A DNA stretch of 64,000 nucleotides from Burkholderiales bacterium. Lineage in GTDB: Bacteria; Pseudomonadota; Gammaproteobacteria; Burkholderiales; Burkholderiaceae_C. A program made the position numbers and the translations under genes. The stretch lies in assembly GCA_003963115.1 (NCBI GenBank), contig RXJQ01000025.1, positions 1 to 64,000 of the forward strand, in the 5' to 3' direction. Positions within the stretch are counted from its first letter, which is position 1. Each line of letters starts with the position of its first letter. Positions 1 through 12,429 of the stretch are shown piece after piece. The notes below the pieces were generated by a model, which was not told the origin of the DNA, ran no database searches, and saw only the letters and a list, made by a program, of their open reading frames with translations.

Positions 1-99
1 ACAGTAGACTTATCCACAACCGAGCAGTCCAAATCTTCGTCAACCTAGTGGCTCAGTTTTGGATGTGACGCCTGGCTCAGTTTTGCTCGTGATTCAACA
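1..99 (-). mobile_element. Probable end of an IS21-family insertion sequence (partial)
   Basis: Read on the minus strand the segment begins TGTTGAATCACGAGCAAAAC at base 99 and carries two spaced copies of CAAAACTGAGCCA (near bases 72-85 and 48-60). A TG-starting tip with repeated AAAACTGA-CCA blocks is the layout I associate with IS21 (istA/istB) ends in proteobacteria. The hsdR reading frame runs across base 99 into this segment and stops after about 20 foreign residues, which marks base 99 as the junction. The transposase genes would lie outside the window, so the family call rests on the terminal repeats only. Confidence 0.6.
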
Positions 100-905
100 T
101 GGTACAGCCCGAGGTAGATCTCGTAGGACGGGTCAATCTTGCGATTGCGGATCTTTGTCATGACCGAGCCGAAGGGCTTGAAGTCATTGACCAAGGTCTG
201 GTCGGCCAGGATATTGCGGTCCACCAAGAACAAAATGCGCTTGACCTTCTTCGCCTTCCAAAGGCGGTAGATGATCTGGAAGGTGGTGTAAGTCTTGCCC
301 GTGCCAGTGGCCATTACCAGGAGCAGTCTCTTTTCTCCCTGGGCCACTTTCTCAATCACCCGATTGATGGCTTCGGCCTGGTAGTAACGAGGCTCCTTTT
401 TGCTGCCGTCGTCGAAGTAGGGCTCCGTAACCAATGCCTCTTGTGCATCTGGAATGCCTCGATAAGCCTTGTAGCGACGCCAAAGCTCGTCCGGGCCCGG
501 AAACACGTCCATCCCGAACTGAATCTCAATGTCTTGCCCGTCTGGAGCCGTCTTGTCGTGACTGGCAAAGCCATCGCCGTTGGAACTGAACGCGCAAGGC
601 ACATCCAAAAGTTCGGCATAGCCCAAGGCCTGTTGCAGACCATCGCTGATGGTGTGGCTGTTGTCCTTGGCCTCGACAACGGCCATCGGAACGCCCTTTT
701 CCTTTTGAAGGACGTAGTCAGCGAACTTTTTCTTCTTCTTGTTCCGCGACGAAAGGTTGCCACGCACGACAACGGGACCGGGAGTCAGGGTGACTTCACG
801 GCGAATCTGCGTCATCTCATCCCAGCCAGCGGAAACGATGGCAGGGGTGATGAACTTGGCTTTGATGTCCGATTCGCTGAGTTCTTTTTTTTCCTTTGGA
901 CTCAT
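45..905 (-). pseudogene. hsdR: Type I restriction enzyme R subunit, N-terminal fragment (hsdR, interrupted)
   Basis: HsdR is the ATP-dependent translocase and nuclease of type I restriction-modification complexes. This 286-aa piece holds the N-terminal nuclease domain, with an ADYVL...AVVEAK pattern (PD-(D/E)xK type) around residues 60-80. It then has the start of the helicase motor with Walker A MATGTGKT (about residue 199) and the motif LFLVDRNILADQT. Full HsdR proteins are usually 800-1100 aa, so about three quarters is missing. The last ~20 residues (VESRAKLSQASHPKLSH) come from the adjoining IS end. The start is the ATG at 905 with a GGGAGGG ribosome site just upstream. No hsdM or hsdS is in the window. 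Base composition is visibly less GC-rich than gyrB, suggesting acquired DNA. The fragment is unlikely to be functional. Confidence 0.85.
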
Positions 906-974
906 CTCTTCCCTCCCGGATGACTCACGGCGCTGTTACAACCATTTGGCTTGAATGTATCCCGAGCTTCATGC

Positions 975-999
975 GAAAACGCCCGGGCATGCCGGGCGT
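975..999 (-). terminator. Intrinsic terminator after gyrB
   Basis: On the minus strand an 8-bp perfect stem, ACGCCCGG / CCGGGCGT with a 5-nt loop, is followed by TTTTC. It sits about 60 bases beyond the gyrB stop codon and before hsdR, so it would end the gyrB transcript. Confidence 0.75.
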
Positions 1000-1061
1000 T
1001 CATTCAGACGGGATTTGCAAGTACTGAGAATATTTGCAAGATCAATGAGAACCTACAAATA

Positions 1062-4740
<3,679 letters not shown>

Positions 4741-4807
4741 GAGATCTCTCCTTGAACGTTATTCGTGAAGAGAACTCTACAGCAGCGCGGTAGGGCAGGT
4801 CACCCCC

Positions 4808-5755
4808 TCAAACGAGTACAGGTGTAATCAAATGCTTGCGCGACACACCTGCCAGCCCGGCCAAGCCCAGCGCCCACAGCAGATACGAGGCCGGTTCCGG
4901 GATCGCGGGATTGGGAGGAGGATTGATGGTCAGCGATTGCCTGACCTCCAGGCCCACTTTGACGCTTGCATCCATCGAGCTAAACCCATCATTGGTGAAC
5001 ACGATCTGGAAAGGATCGTTCACGGAGGTCAATGGTGTGTAGATACTGTTGATGGCGGACGAAGACACCTCAGACGACGCCACCGAGCCAATGCCCCAAC
5101 TGCGCTCATCGTCACGGCCGTCAGGGAAGTTGTTGTCCCAGTTGCCCTTGACATAGGCACTTGCCTGGCTAGCCAGTGTGAGGCTGCCTTGGGCGGGAAG
5201 CATGCCAGTCAACGCTGCCTGCACATTGGTTTCATTGAGCGAAGAGCTGATTGAGGCCTGGCCCTTGAAGACAATGGCGGTGTGGGCTCCCAGGGTAAAG
5301 GAGAACTCTTTGCCTCCCAGCAGGTCCAGTTGCTGCTCGAACGTCGCTGAATTTCCCCGCTCGGCCACTGGCACGGTATCGATGATCGCTTTTGCCTGAT
5401 CGACACTGTAGTTCGATTGCAGAGAAACACCTCCCGCACCAAAGCTTGCCTGGCCAGACGCATGCGTAAAATCAATGCTTCCTGACCTGTTGTAGAGCGC
5501 TGTCGGTTGATCCACCTGGCTCTGGAACGTCGTATCAAAATTCTTGCGGGTAAATTCCCAGACTGATGAGCCGCCCGGCGCCTTGAACGTCACCGTGGGG
5601 GCGACGCCGTCATTCGGATCGAGATCGATCAATTCGTATGTGAGGCGGCTGAGCGAAACACTCGCCGTCGCCAAATCGCTGGCAGCCCATGCTTGCGCGC
5701 TGAACAGTGCCAATGCCACATTCGCCAGCGCGAATGCCTTGAATGTCTTGCCCAT
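4808..5755 (-). CDS. PEP-CTERM sorting-domain protein (family member 2)
   Basis: Secreted protein of 315 aa, directly upstream of member 1 and in the same orientation, 67 bases apart. The signal peptide (ALANVALALFSAQAWA) is followed by the family motif LTYELIDLDPNDGVAP. It has a central FSFTLGAHTAIVFKGQ motif and a late PFQIVFTNDG motif, then the sorting tail IPEPASYLLWALGLAGLAGVSRK. The residues after SRK (HLITPVLV) form a slightly longer tail than usual. A GGGAG ribosome site precedes the ATG. The tandem arrangement and motif sharing suggest duplication. The position between dnaN and gyrB suggests insertion into the ancestral origin operon. No catalytic motif is recognised, and a beta-rich surface or matrix protein is the likeliest reading. 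Confidence 0.85.
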   Translation of the reverse strand: MGKTFKAFALANVALALFSAQAWAASDLATASVSLSRLTYELIDLDPNDGVAPTVTFKAPGGSSVWEFTRKNFDTTFQSQVDQPTALYNRSGSIDFTHASGQASFGAGGVSLQSNYSVDQAKAIIDTVPVAERGNSATFEQQLDLLGGKEFSFTLGAHTAIVFKGQASISSSLNETNVQAALTGMLPAQGSLTLASQASAYVKGNWDNNFPDGRDDERSWGIGSVASSEVSSSAINSIYTPLTSVNDPFQIVFTNDGFSSMDASVKVGLEVRQSLTINPPPNPAIPEPASYLLWALGLAGLAGVSRKHLITPVLV

Positions 5756-5838
5756 GATGGCTCCCGCTTGATTTTTTGCTGCGCCGATCTTAGTGATGCC
5801 CAGCCTCTGAAACCAATAAGGGTTTACGAAAGCAAAAC

Positions 5839-6975
5839 TCAGATCCGCATCGGCATCACCACGTACTTGAAGCCCTCGAACTCGGGGTTGGTGATCAGCG
5901 CCGAGCTGTTGGCGTCATGCAGGGACACGGTCACCATGTCCTGGCTCATGTTGGCCAGCACGTCCATCAGGTAACCCACGTTGAAGCCGATCTCGAAGCT
6001 GTCGCCACCGTAGTCGATGTCGAGTTCTTCCTTGGCTTCTTCCTGTTCGGCGTTGCTCGAGGCAATGCCCAGCACGCCCGGCGCGAAGTTCAGGCGCACG
6101 CCCTTGAATTTTTCGGACGTGAGGATGGCCGCGCGTTGCAGCGAGGCCAGCAGGGTGGTACGGCCCAGGGTGATGTGGTTCTTGTGGTTCTTGGGAATGA
6201 CACGGTTGTAGTCGGGGAACTTGCCCTCGACCAGCTTGGTGACGAATTCCAGGCCGCCGAAGCTGAACTTGGCCTGGTTGCCGGCAAAGCGCATCTCGAT
6301 CATCTGTTCCTGTTCATCCTTGCCCTTGCCGTCGTCCTTTCCATCCTTCAACAGGCGCTGGAGCTCCAGCACCGTCTTGCGCGGCAGGATGACCTCCTGC
6401 TTGGGCATGTCGACATCCAGCGTGGCCTGGGCCAGGGCCAGGCGGTGGCCGTCGGTGGCGACCAGGGTCAGGGTCTTGCCCTCGGCCACGAACAGGATGC
6501 CGTTCAGGTAATAACGGATGTCGTGGACCGCCATGGCGAAGTGCACCTGGCCGATCAGCATCTTCAAGGTCTTCTGGGGCACGCTGAAAGCGGGGCCGAA
6601 GTCGGCGGCTTCCTGGACCAGGGGGAAATCTTCAGCAGGCAGGGTTTGGAGCGTGAAACGGCTCTTGCCACCCTGGAGGGTCAACTTGTTCTGATTGGCC
6701 GTCAGCGACACGATTTGGTCGCTTGGCAGGCTCTTCAAGATGTCGCCCAGCTTCTTGGCCCCGACGGTGGTGGCGTAGTCGCTTTCGTCGCCATCGAGCT
6801 GGGCGGTGGTGCGGATCTGGATTTCCAGGTCGCTGGTGACCAGTTCGAGCTGGCTGCCGGACTTCTTCAGCAGCACGTTGGCCAAGATGGGCAAGGTGTG
6901 ACGGCGCTCCACGATGCCAGCCACGGATTGCAGTGCGGCAAGGACTTTTTCTTGGGCTGCTTTCAACACAATCAT
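5839..6975 (-). CDS. dnaN: DNA polymerase III beta sliding clamp
   Basis: DnaN forms the ring that tethers DNA polymerase III to DNA. The length (378 aa) matches the family closely. The N-terminus MIVLKAAQEKVLAALQSVAGIVERRHTLPIL, the internal LVATDGHRLA motif and the C-terminal end YVVMPMRI are standard for the clamp. The gene lies downstream of dnaA on the same strand, separated by a 267-bp spacer rich in DnaA boxes. A short PEP-CTERM cluster follows instead of recF or gyrB. The ATG at 6975 is the natural start, with a weak GAAAGA ribosome site. Confidence 0.97.
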   Translation of the reverse strand: MIVLKAAQEKVLAALQSVAGIVERRHTLPILANVLLKKSGSQLELVTSDLEIQIRTTAQLDGDESDYATTVGAKKLGDILKSLPSDQIVSLTANQNKLTLQGGKSRFTLQTLPAEDFPLVQEAADFGPAFSVPQKTLKMLIGQVHFAMAVHDIRYYLNGILFVAEGKTLTLVATDGHRLALAQATLDVDMPKQEVILPRKTVLELQRLLKDGKDDGKGKDEQEQMIEMRFAGNQAKFSFGGLEFVTKLVEGKFPDYNRVIPKNHKNHITLGRTTLLASLQRAAILTSEKFKGVRLNFAPGVLGIASSNAEQEEAKEELDIDYGGDSFEIGFNVGYLMDVLANMSQDMVTVSLHDANSSALITNPEFEGFKYVVMPMRI

Positions 6976-7197
6976 CTTAGTCTTTCAAATTGGTCGTTGT
7001 AGTAGAGGACGACTTTTTCTGTGAACAACGCTATTTTGTCCTGATCCGACAAGGATTTAGCCCCAGGACAAGCCTGTGGATCCTACCCGGGTTCCAAATG
7101 GGGACAACAGACAACAACTTTGTGATCCGGATAAAACCTGTGGATAAGCAAACGCTTGTTCTATTTTTGTCCACAGACTTGTGCCTTGACAGGGTTT
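6976..7197. other. Probable replication origin region (oriC) between dnaN and dnaA
   Basis: This spacer has a run of DnaA-box-like 9-mers: TGTGAACAA (7020-7028), TGTGGATCC (7075-7083), TGGGGACAA (7099-7107), the perfect TGTGGATAA (7139-7147) and TTGTCCACA (7167-7175). Lower-GC patches surround them. DnaA-box clusters beside dnaA and dnaN mark the origin in many bacteria. Two further boxes lie upstream of dnaA (separate entry), so the origin may be bipartite or may lie on that side instead. Confidence 0.6.
7139..7147 (-). promoter_or_regulatory. Perfect DnaA box
   Basis: TGTGGATAA is the reverse complement of the consensus DnaA box TTATCCACA. It is the strongest box in the dnaN-dnaA spacer. 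Confidence 0.75.
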
Positions 7198-7221
7198 AAA
7201 AAAAGAGGCCTCGGCCTCTTT
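7198..7221 (-). terminator. Intrinsic terminator after dnaA
   Basis: On the minus strand the perfect 9-bp stem AAAGAGGCC / GGCCTCTTT has a 2-nt loop (the end of the stem may open) and ends in a run of T residues. It begins about 20 bases past the dnaA stop. dnaN therefore probably needs its own promoter in the spacer, or depends on partial readthrough. Confidence 0.8.
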
Positions 7222-7242
7222 GCGTGGTGACCGAGGGCTTTG

Positions 7243-8847
7243 TCAGCCCTTGAGCGTTTGTTCAAGCACGTGCAACTGCTGGTTGAGCTCGGTGTCCTTG
7301 CCGCGCTCGCTCATGATCTTGCGCACGGCGTGCAGCACCGTGGTGTGGTCGCGGCCGCCGAAGAGCTCGCCGATCTCGGGTAGGCTCTTTTGCGTCAGTT
7401 CCTTGGCCAGGTACATGGCGATCTGGCGCGGCTTGGCGATCGAGGCCGGGCGCTTCTTGCTGTACATGTCGGCGACCTTGATCTTGTAGAAGTCGGCCAC
7501 CGTTTTCTGGATGTTCTCGACGCTGATCTGGCGGTTCTGGATGGACAGCAGGTCCTTCAAGGCTTCGCGGGCCAGGGAGATGGTGATCTCCTTGTGGCTG
7601 AACTTGGCAAAGGCCAGCACCTTGCGCAGTGCGCCTTCAAGCTCACGCACGTTGGCGCGCACATTCTTGGCCACGAAGAAGGCGACGTCTTCAGGCATGT
7701 CGATGGCCTCCAAAGCGGCCTTCTTGATCAGGATGGCCACGCGCATTTCCAGCTCGGGCGGCTCGATGGCCACCGTGAGGCCGGAGTCAAAGCGCGAAGT
7801 CAGGCGTTCATCGATGTTGGCCAGGCCCTTGGGGTAGGTGTCGCTGGTCATGATGATGTGCGCCTTCTTGGCCAGCAGGGCTTCGAAGGCGTTGAAGAAC
7901 TCTTCCTGCGTGCGGTCCTTGCCGGCGAAGAACTGCACATCATCGATCAGCAGCAGGTCGAGCTGGTGGTATTTCGCCTTGAGCTCGTCAAAAGTCTTGC
8001 GCTGGTAGTTCTTGACCACGTCGGAGATGAACTGCTCGGCATGCAGATAGAGGATGCGCGCGTCCGGCTTGTCGGCCAGCAGGGCGTTGCCCACGGCGTT
8101 CATCAAGTGGGTTTTACCGAGGCCCACGCCGCCGTAGATGAACAGCGGGTTGTACATCTGGCCAGGCGCGCCGGCCACGTGCAGGGCGGCGGTGCGGGCC
8201 ATCTGGTTGGCGCGGCCAGGCACGAGATTGTCGAAGGTCAGGGCAGGGTTGAGGCCCATGACCTGAGGCAGGCCGCGCGGCCTGGCGCTTTCGTGGGATG
8301 GCGGCAGCGACACGATGGCCGGGCCACCCTGGACGATGCTGGGGCCGGCCGAGACCGGCAACTGGCTGGGCGCCCATTGCTGTGGCAACTGGGGCGAGGG
8401 CTGAGCATGGTGCTGGCCATTGAGTTGCGCATTGGGTGGCAGGGCGCGGCCGGGCATGGCCATGCCGGGGCGCAGCGGCGCTGCCTGGGCGACGGGCATG
8501 GCGTTGCGGGGCGCCAGGGCGATGTCCAGGCGGATGTCGCCGGCTTGCAGCTCGGTCAGGATGCCTTCGAGGCGGGCGCTGTACTGCGTGCGGATCCAGT
8601 CCAGCATGAAGCGGTTGGGCACGCGCACGCACACCGAGGTCACGCCGTCGGCCTGGCTGACGTCAGCCGCAGGCAGGGGGCGGATCCAGGTGTTGAATTG
8701 CTGTTCGGGGAGCTCCATCGCCAGGCGCTCGCAGGCGCGCTGCCACAAACTGGCAGGGTCGCTGGCTGGGTCAGAGAGAGGGGCGGCAGGATCTGCGATC
8801 AGTGTCCCAGCGGGGAGACTGGGCGCAGGCAATTCGGCAGCACTCAT
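7243..8847 (-). CDS. dnaA: Chromosomal replication initiator DnaA
   Basis: DnaA binds DnaA boxes at oriC and melts the origin. From the chosen start ([10 protein letters not shown]) the protein is 534 aa. Domain I has [25 protein letters not shown] at its core. Domain II is a long Pro/Gln/Ala-rich linker of roughly 100 residues. Domain III is AAA+ with Walker [10 protein letters not shown] and Walker [14 protein letters not shown]. Domain IV carries the DnaA signature [15 protein letters not shown]. The open frame runs 75 codons further upstream, but that part overlaps the box-bearing promoter region and is not DnaA-like. An AAGGAAGGA site precedes the ATG. DnaA boxes at 8849 and 8910 suggest autoregulation. 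Confidence 0.97.
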   Translation of the reverse strand: MSAAELPAPSLPAGTLIADPAAPLSDPASDPASLWQRACERLAMELPEQQFNTWIRPLPAADVSQADGVTSVCVRVPNRFMLDWIRTQYSARLEGILTELQAGDIRLDIALAPRNAMPVAQAAPLRPGMAMPGRALPPNAQLNGQHHAQPSPQLPQQWAPSQLPVSAGPSIVQGGPAIVSLPPSHESARPRGLPQVMGLNPALTFDNLVPGRANQMARTAALHVAGAPGQMYNPLFIYGGVGLGKTHLMNAVGNALLADKPDARILYLHAEQFISDVVKNYQRKTFDELKAKYHQLDLLLIDDVQFFAGKDRTQEEFFNAFEALLAKKAHIIMTSDTYPKGLANIDERLTSRFDSGLTVAIEPPELEMRVAILIKKAALEAIDMPEDVAFFVAKNVRANVRELEGALRKVLAFAKFSHKEITISLAREALKDLLSIQNRQISVENIQKTVADFYKIKVADMYSKKRPASIAKPRQIAMYLAKELTQKSLPEIGELFGGRDHTTVLHAVRKIMSERGKDTELNQQLHVLEQTLKG

Positions 8848-8848
8848 T

Positions 8849-8918
8849 TGTGGACAAGTCCTTCCTTGGGAGGCGAATTCTAAGCGCGAGTCGGCCCGAA
8901 ATTGACAGGTTATCCACA
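8849..8918. promoter_or_regulatory. Two DnaA boxes upstream of dnaA
   Basis: TGTGGACAA (8849-8857) sits directly before the dnaA start codon, and a perfect TTATCCACA lies at 8910-8918. A TAGAAT -10-like hexamer for dnaA (minus strand, near 8876-8881) falls between them. This fits DnaA autoregulation or a second part of the origin. Confidence 0.65.
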
Positions 8919-8981
8919 GATTTTTGATGGCGCCGAAATGGTGTAGGCAATTTATCGCGAAGAGTTGAACCCGCCGGGGCA

Positions 8982-9010
8982 TTGACCGTTTGGGCAAAAG
9001 CTGGTGTAAT
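8982..9010 (+). promoter_or_regulatory. Probable sigma-70 promoter for rpmH-rnpA-yidD-yidC
   Basis: TTGACC, exactly 17 bases, then TGTAAT: each hexamer is one mismatch from consensus. It lies 130 bases upstream of rpmH and points into the operon. Confidence 0.6.
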
Positions 9011-9140
9011 CGCGGGTTCGTCCGGTTGTGTGCCGGAGACACGCGCTGTTGGCAATCGAACCAGCAGGGCATCTAACAAGATTGAGCCGCGGCAAATGTG
9101 TGAATGCACATGTGAAGTTGCGGTCTCATGAAGGATCATC

Positions 9141-9275
9141 ATGAAACGCACTTATCAACCTTCCAAGACCCGCCGCGCCCGTACCCACGGTTTCCTGGTG
9201 CGCATGAAGACCAAGGGTGGCCGCAAGGTCATCAATGCCCGTCGCGCCAAGGGCCGCAAGCGTCTGGCCCTGTAA
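9141..9275 (+). CDS. rpmH: 50S ribosomal protein L34
   Basis: This 44-aa protein ([20 protein letters not shown]...) is too short for the ORF track, which shows only other frames here. It has the universal L34 sequence with [10 protein letters not shown] and a basic tail ending [15 protein letters not shown] site lies just upstream of the ATG. It opens the rpmH-rnpA-yidD-yidC gene string that flanks dnaA in most bacteria, divergent from dnaA. Confidence 0.97.
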   Translation: MKRTYQPSKTRRARTHGFLVRMKTKGGRKVINARRAKGRKRLAL

Positions 9276-9399
9276 CAGGGTTGTTGACGCTGGCTGTGTG
9301 CGTCTGGCTTTGCGCCAGTGGGCACATGGGTCGGCTGTGTTCCAGCCCTGATGTGCTGACCATCCGTGGTCCGTCAGGTGCTGGCATGAACCAAGCCGG

Positions 9400-10020
9400 G
9401 TGAACGTGTCTGCGTGCCCGGCTTTGTTTCGCCTTGATCTTCCTCCTACCGTGCGTCCACCGAGTCTGAAAGCGGCTGATTTTCAGAGGGCTTTGGGCTC
9501 GCGTCCGGTTTCGCGTACGCCTCACTTCGTGCTGCATGTCCTGCGCCGCGATGGGCTTGGTGCCGAGCGCTTGGCAGTGCGGTTACCAGAGTTGTCAACA
9601 GGCGAGGGGGCTCAACCCGTCGAGCTTGTGGATGACTTTGTCGCGCACCCGATGGTCGAACCTGGTTCAGGCCTGGCACAAGGCTGGCGTCTGGGCATGG
9701 TGCTGCCCAAAAAGCAGGCCAAGCGTTCGGTGACCCGTTCGCTGATCCGCCATCAGGCTCGCGAAGCCCTGCGGCGTCATGCACCCACCTTGCAGGCACA
9801 GGGCCATGTTGGCGCTGATGTTGATGGCTGGGTGCTGCGTCTGCGCGCACCGTTTGACAAGCAGCTGTTCCCCAGTGCGGCCTCCGAGGCCTTGAAGGCC
9901 CTTGTGCGTCAGGAGCTTGACGAGCTGTGGCAGCGTCTGGCCGCTCCTGCATCCGAGGGGGGGCGTTCGCGCAAGGAATCTTCAGGCAAGCCGCTTTCTG
10001 CTGCGCGAGGTGCGGCATGA
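9400..10020 (+). CDS. rnpA: Ribonuclease P protein component
   Basis: RnpA is the small basic cofactor of RNase P, which trims tRNA 5' ends. The recognisable core is LKAADFQRAL, RTPHFVLHVLRR, then GWRLGMVLPKKQAKRSVTRSLIRHQAREALRR. The usual RNR motif (RN--KR--R) is altered here: Asn is Ser and the Lys-Arg pair is Arg-His. From the GTG at 9400 the protein would be 206 aa, long for RnpA (usually 110-150). A GTG at 9451 would give 189 aa, and neither has a clear ribosome site. The C-terminal 35 residues are Ser/Gly/Arg-rich. It overlaps yidD at ATGA, supporting co-translation. Confidence 0.88.
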   Translation: MNVSACPALFRLDLPPTVRPPSLKAADFQRALGSRPVSRTPHFVLHVLRRDGLGAERLAVRLPELSTGEGAQPVELVDDFVAHPMVEPGSGLAQGWRLGMVLPKKQAKRSVTRSLIRHQAREALRRHAPTLQAQGHVGADVDGWVLRLRAPFDKQLFPSAASEALKALVRQELDELWQRLAAPASEGGRSRKESSGKPLSAARGAA

Positions 10021-10313
10021 TGCGCGCTGTGCTGTGCCGTGCTGTCAACGCGGTGCTCATGGGTGTGGTGCGTGGCTACCGCTTCTTCCTGAGCCCTTGG
10101 CTGGGTTCGGCCTGTCGGTTCACGCCCACCTGTTCCCAATATGCGTTGCAGGCGCTGGAGCGCCATGGCCCGGCGGCGGGTTCCTACCTGGCCGCACGGC
10201 GTCTGCTGCGTTGTCACCCGGGCTGTCCGGGTGGCCATGACCCGGTGCCCGAGGTAGCACCGCGTCTGTTTTCCCGTTATTGCAACCCTTCGTCGGATTC
10301 AACTCGCTCATGA
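10017..10313 (+). CDS. yidD: Membrane protein insertion efficiency factor YidD
   Basis: YidD is a small protein on the inner face of the membrane that assists YidC-dependent insertion. The family core GYRFFLSPWLGSACRFTPTCSQYALQAL is present, followed by the Cys-rich RRLLRCHPGCPGGHDPVP. The protein is about 98 aa from the ATG at 10017 (a second ATG follows at once at 10020). The start overlaps the rnpA stop and the stop overlaps the yidC start, both as ATGA, so translation of the three genes is tightly coupled. Confidence 0.95.
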   Translation: MMRAVLCRAVNAVLMGVVRGYRFFLSPWLGSACRFTPTCSQYALQALERHGPAAGSYLAARRLLRCHPGCPGGHDPVPEVAPRLFSRYCNPSSDSTRS

Positions 10314-12043
10314 ATGATCTGCGTCGCACCCTGCTGTGGTCGGTGTTTGCCGTCTCGCTGCTGATGTTGTGGGATGGCTGGCTGCGTCATACCGGTCAAC
10401 CTTCCTTGTTCGCGCCCGCGCCGTCCAGCACGGTGGCCGCATCGGCACCGGGCTCCGGTGCATCTGGTGCCGATGGCTCGGTGCCTCAGGCCAGCACGCA
10501 GCTGGGTGCCTCGGGTGCTGGCCAGGGCCAGGCTCAGGCGGCCACAGCGGCTGCGGGTGCGGCCTCTGGTGCCGCAGCGGTGGCAGCCAAGGGCGAGCTG
10601 ATCACTTTCAGCACCGATGTGGTCAGGGCCACGGTCGATACGCTGGGTGGCAGCCTGGTCAAGGTCGAGCTGCTCAAGCACAAGGACCAGGACGACCACA
10701 GCCAGAACATGGTGGTGCTGGACCGCTCGGCCGTGCACACCTATGAGGCCCAGTCCGGCCTGATCGGCATGTCTTCGGCCAACAATGCCTTGCCCTATCA
10801 CAAGACGCCGTTCACGCTGGTCAGCACGCAGCGCACGCTGGCCGATGGGGCCAAGGACCTGGTGGTCAAGCTGGAATCGGCCCCTGTCAATGGTGTGAAA
10901 CTGGTCAAGACCTACACCTTCGAGCGCGGCAACTACGCCATCGACGTGAAGCAGGAAGTGGTCAATGGCTCGGCTGAGACCATCCAGCCTCAGCTGTATG
11001 TGCAGATCGAGCGTGATGGCTCGGCGCCCAAGAGCGCGCCTGGCCCGGCCTTCATGGGTGGCCCGCAGTCCTACACGGGCATGGCCATCTACTCGGACAA
11101 GGGCAAGTACCAGAAGCTGGACTTCAAGCACCTCGATGAAGGCAAGGCCGAATTCGAGAAGGCTGATGACAGCGGCTGGGTGGCCATGGTGCAGCACCAC
11201 TTCGTGTCGGCCTGGCTGCAGACGGACAAGCTCCACCGCGAGTTCTTTGCCCGCAAGATCCCCGACACGAACCTGTATGCCACCGGCATGCTGTTCCCCC
11301 TGGGCGAGATCGCGGCAGGTCAGAGCAAGACGCTGGACACCAAGCTCTATGTGGGTCCGCAAGAGGAGTTCAAGCTCAGCGAGCTTGCGCCTGGCCTGGA
11401 GCTGGTGAAGGACTATGGCTGGACCAAGATCATGGCCGAGCCGCTGTTTTGGCTGCTCAACAAGTTGCACGGCATCCTGGGCAACTGGGGCTGGGCCATC
11501 ATCGCGCTGGTGGTGCTGCTCAAGGCAGCGTTCTACTGGTTGAATGCCAGTGCCTACCGCTCGATGGCCAAGATGAAGGCGCTCAATCCGCGCATCCAGG
11601 CCATGCGCGAGAACCTCAAGAACGACCCGCAGAAGATGCAGCAGGAAATGCTCAAGATCTACCGCGAGGAGAAGGTCAACCCGATCGGCGGCTGCCTGCC
11701 CATCCTGATCCAGATCCCGGTGTTCATCGCGCTATATTCGGTGCTGTCGTCGTCGGTCGAGATCCGCAATGCGCCTTGGATCGGCTGGATCACCGACCTG
11801 TCGGTGAAGGACCCGTACTTCGTGCTGCCTGCGCTGATGACGGGCTCCACCTTGCTGCAGACCTGGCTGAACCCCACGCCGCCTGATCCTGTTCAGGCCA
11901 AGATGATGTGGATCATGCCGCTGCTGTTCTCGGTGATGTTCTTCTTCTTCCCGGCCGGCTTGGTGATTTACTGGCTGACCAACAACCTGCTGTCGATTGC
12001 CCAGCAGTGGCTGATCAACAAGCAACTGGGTGTGATGAAGTGA
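10310..12043 (+). CDS. yidC: Membrane protein insertase YidC
   Basis: YidC inserts and folds inner-membrane proteins, alone or with SecYEG. At 577 aa it has the Gram-negative layout. An N-terminal membrane helix (LLWSVFAVSLLMLWDGWL) is followed by a large periplasmic beta domain, with an Ala/Gly-rich linker after the first helix. The conserved five-helix core begins near LHGILGNWGWAIIALVVLLKA and includes INPIGGCLPILIQIPVFIALY-type sequence and FFFFPAGLVIYWLTNN. The ATG at 10310 (MNDLRRTLL) overlaps the yidD stop. A strong terminator follows the gene. Confidence 0.97.
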   Translation: MNDLRRTLLWSVFAVSLLMLWDGWLRHTGQPSLFAPAPSSTVAASAPGSGASGADGSVPQASTQLGASGAGQGQAQAATAAAGAASGAAAVAAKGELITFSTDVVRATVDTLGGSLVKVELLKHKDQDDHSQNMVVLDRSAVHTYEAQSGLIGMSSANNALPYHKTPFTLVSTQRTLADGAKDLVVKLESAPVNGVKLVKTYTFERGNYAIDVKQEVVNGSAETIQPQLYVQIERDGSAPKSAPGPAFMGGPQSYTGMAIYSDKGKYQKLDFKHLDEGKAEFEKADDSGWVAMVQHHFVSAWLQTDKLHREFFARKIPDTNLYATGMLFPLGEIAAGQSKTLDTKLYVGPQEEFKLSELAPGLELVKDYGWTKIMAEPLFWLLNKLHGILGNWGWAIIALVVLLKAAFYWLNASAYRSMAKMKALNPRIQAMRENLKNDPQKMQQEMLKIYREEKVNPIGGCLPILIQIPVFIALYSVLSSSVEIRNAPWIGWITDLSVKDPYFVLPALMTGSTLLQTWLNPTPPDPVQAKMMWIMPLLFSVMFFFFPAGLVIYWLTNNLLSIAQQWLINKQLGVMK

Positions 12044-12090
12044 ACACGGGCATCGGCGCACATCGACCCGTGTGCCGATGACCAAACAAA

Positions 12091-12123
12091 AAGCCGCCTG
12101 CATCCACGCATGGCGGCTTTTTT
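12091..12123 (+). terminator. Intrinsic terminator after yidC
   Basis: AAGCCGCC / GGCGGCTT stem with a 13-nt loop, followed by TTTTTT. It lies 48 bases after the yidC stop. Confidence 0.85.
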
Positions 12124-12175
12124 CATGGGAAGAGGCGTGGCCGCGTCGTCTGCGGCTTGTGGGGCGGGTGGTGGC

Positions 12176-12307
12176 TCAGTCTCGCGACTGGCGGCTCAGG
12201 ATCATGGCGGCCACCAGGACGGTGGCCACGGTCAAGGTCCAGACAGATTGGGAATCGGCGGTGGATTTAACGCCGAGTAGCAGGTAGTCGTTGATCAGGT
12301 CCAGCAT
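12176..12307 (-). CDS. Possible small single-pass membrane protein
   Basis: A 43-aa reading frame (MLDLINDYLLLGVKSTADSQ...) holds one hydrophobic segment, VWTLTVATVLVAAMIL, ending in the basic SRQSRD. A GGAAAG site precedes the ATG at a plausible distance. It lies downstream of the hydroxylase gene on the same strand. The frame stays open further upstream with other possible starts, so the start is uncertain. No family is recognised, and the evidence is only composition, ribosome site and position. Confidence 0.35.
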   Translation of the reverse strand: MLDLINDYLLLGVKSTADSQSVWTLTVATVLVAAMILSRQSRD

Positions 12308-12429
12308 GGTGCGGTCTTTCCAATGTCGCGCTTCGTCAATTGTGCGATGCAACATTGGTGCCATGCTCGCCATGGTGCGTGATGTCCGGATGACCGGGTC
12401 ACGCACCAAAAGGACCAGGCCGAAGCTGT

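Noticed and set aside
10-18. Perfect DnaA box TTATCCACA near the left edge
   Set aside because: It lies inside the insertion-sequence end, away from the other boxes, and is likely chance or part of the element.
8848-9072. N-terminal extension of dnaA in the open frame
   Set aside because: It covers the promoter and DnaA boxes and does not resemble DnaA domain I.
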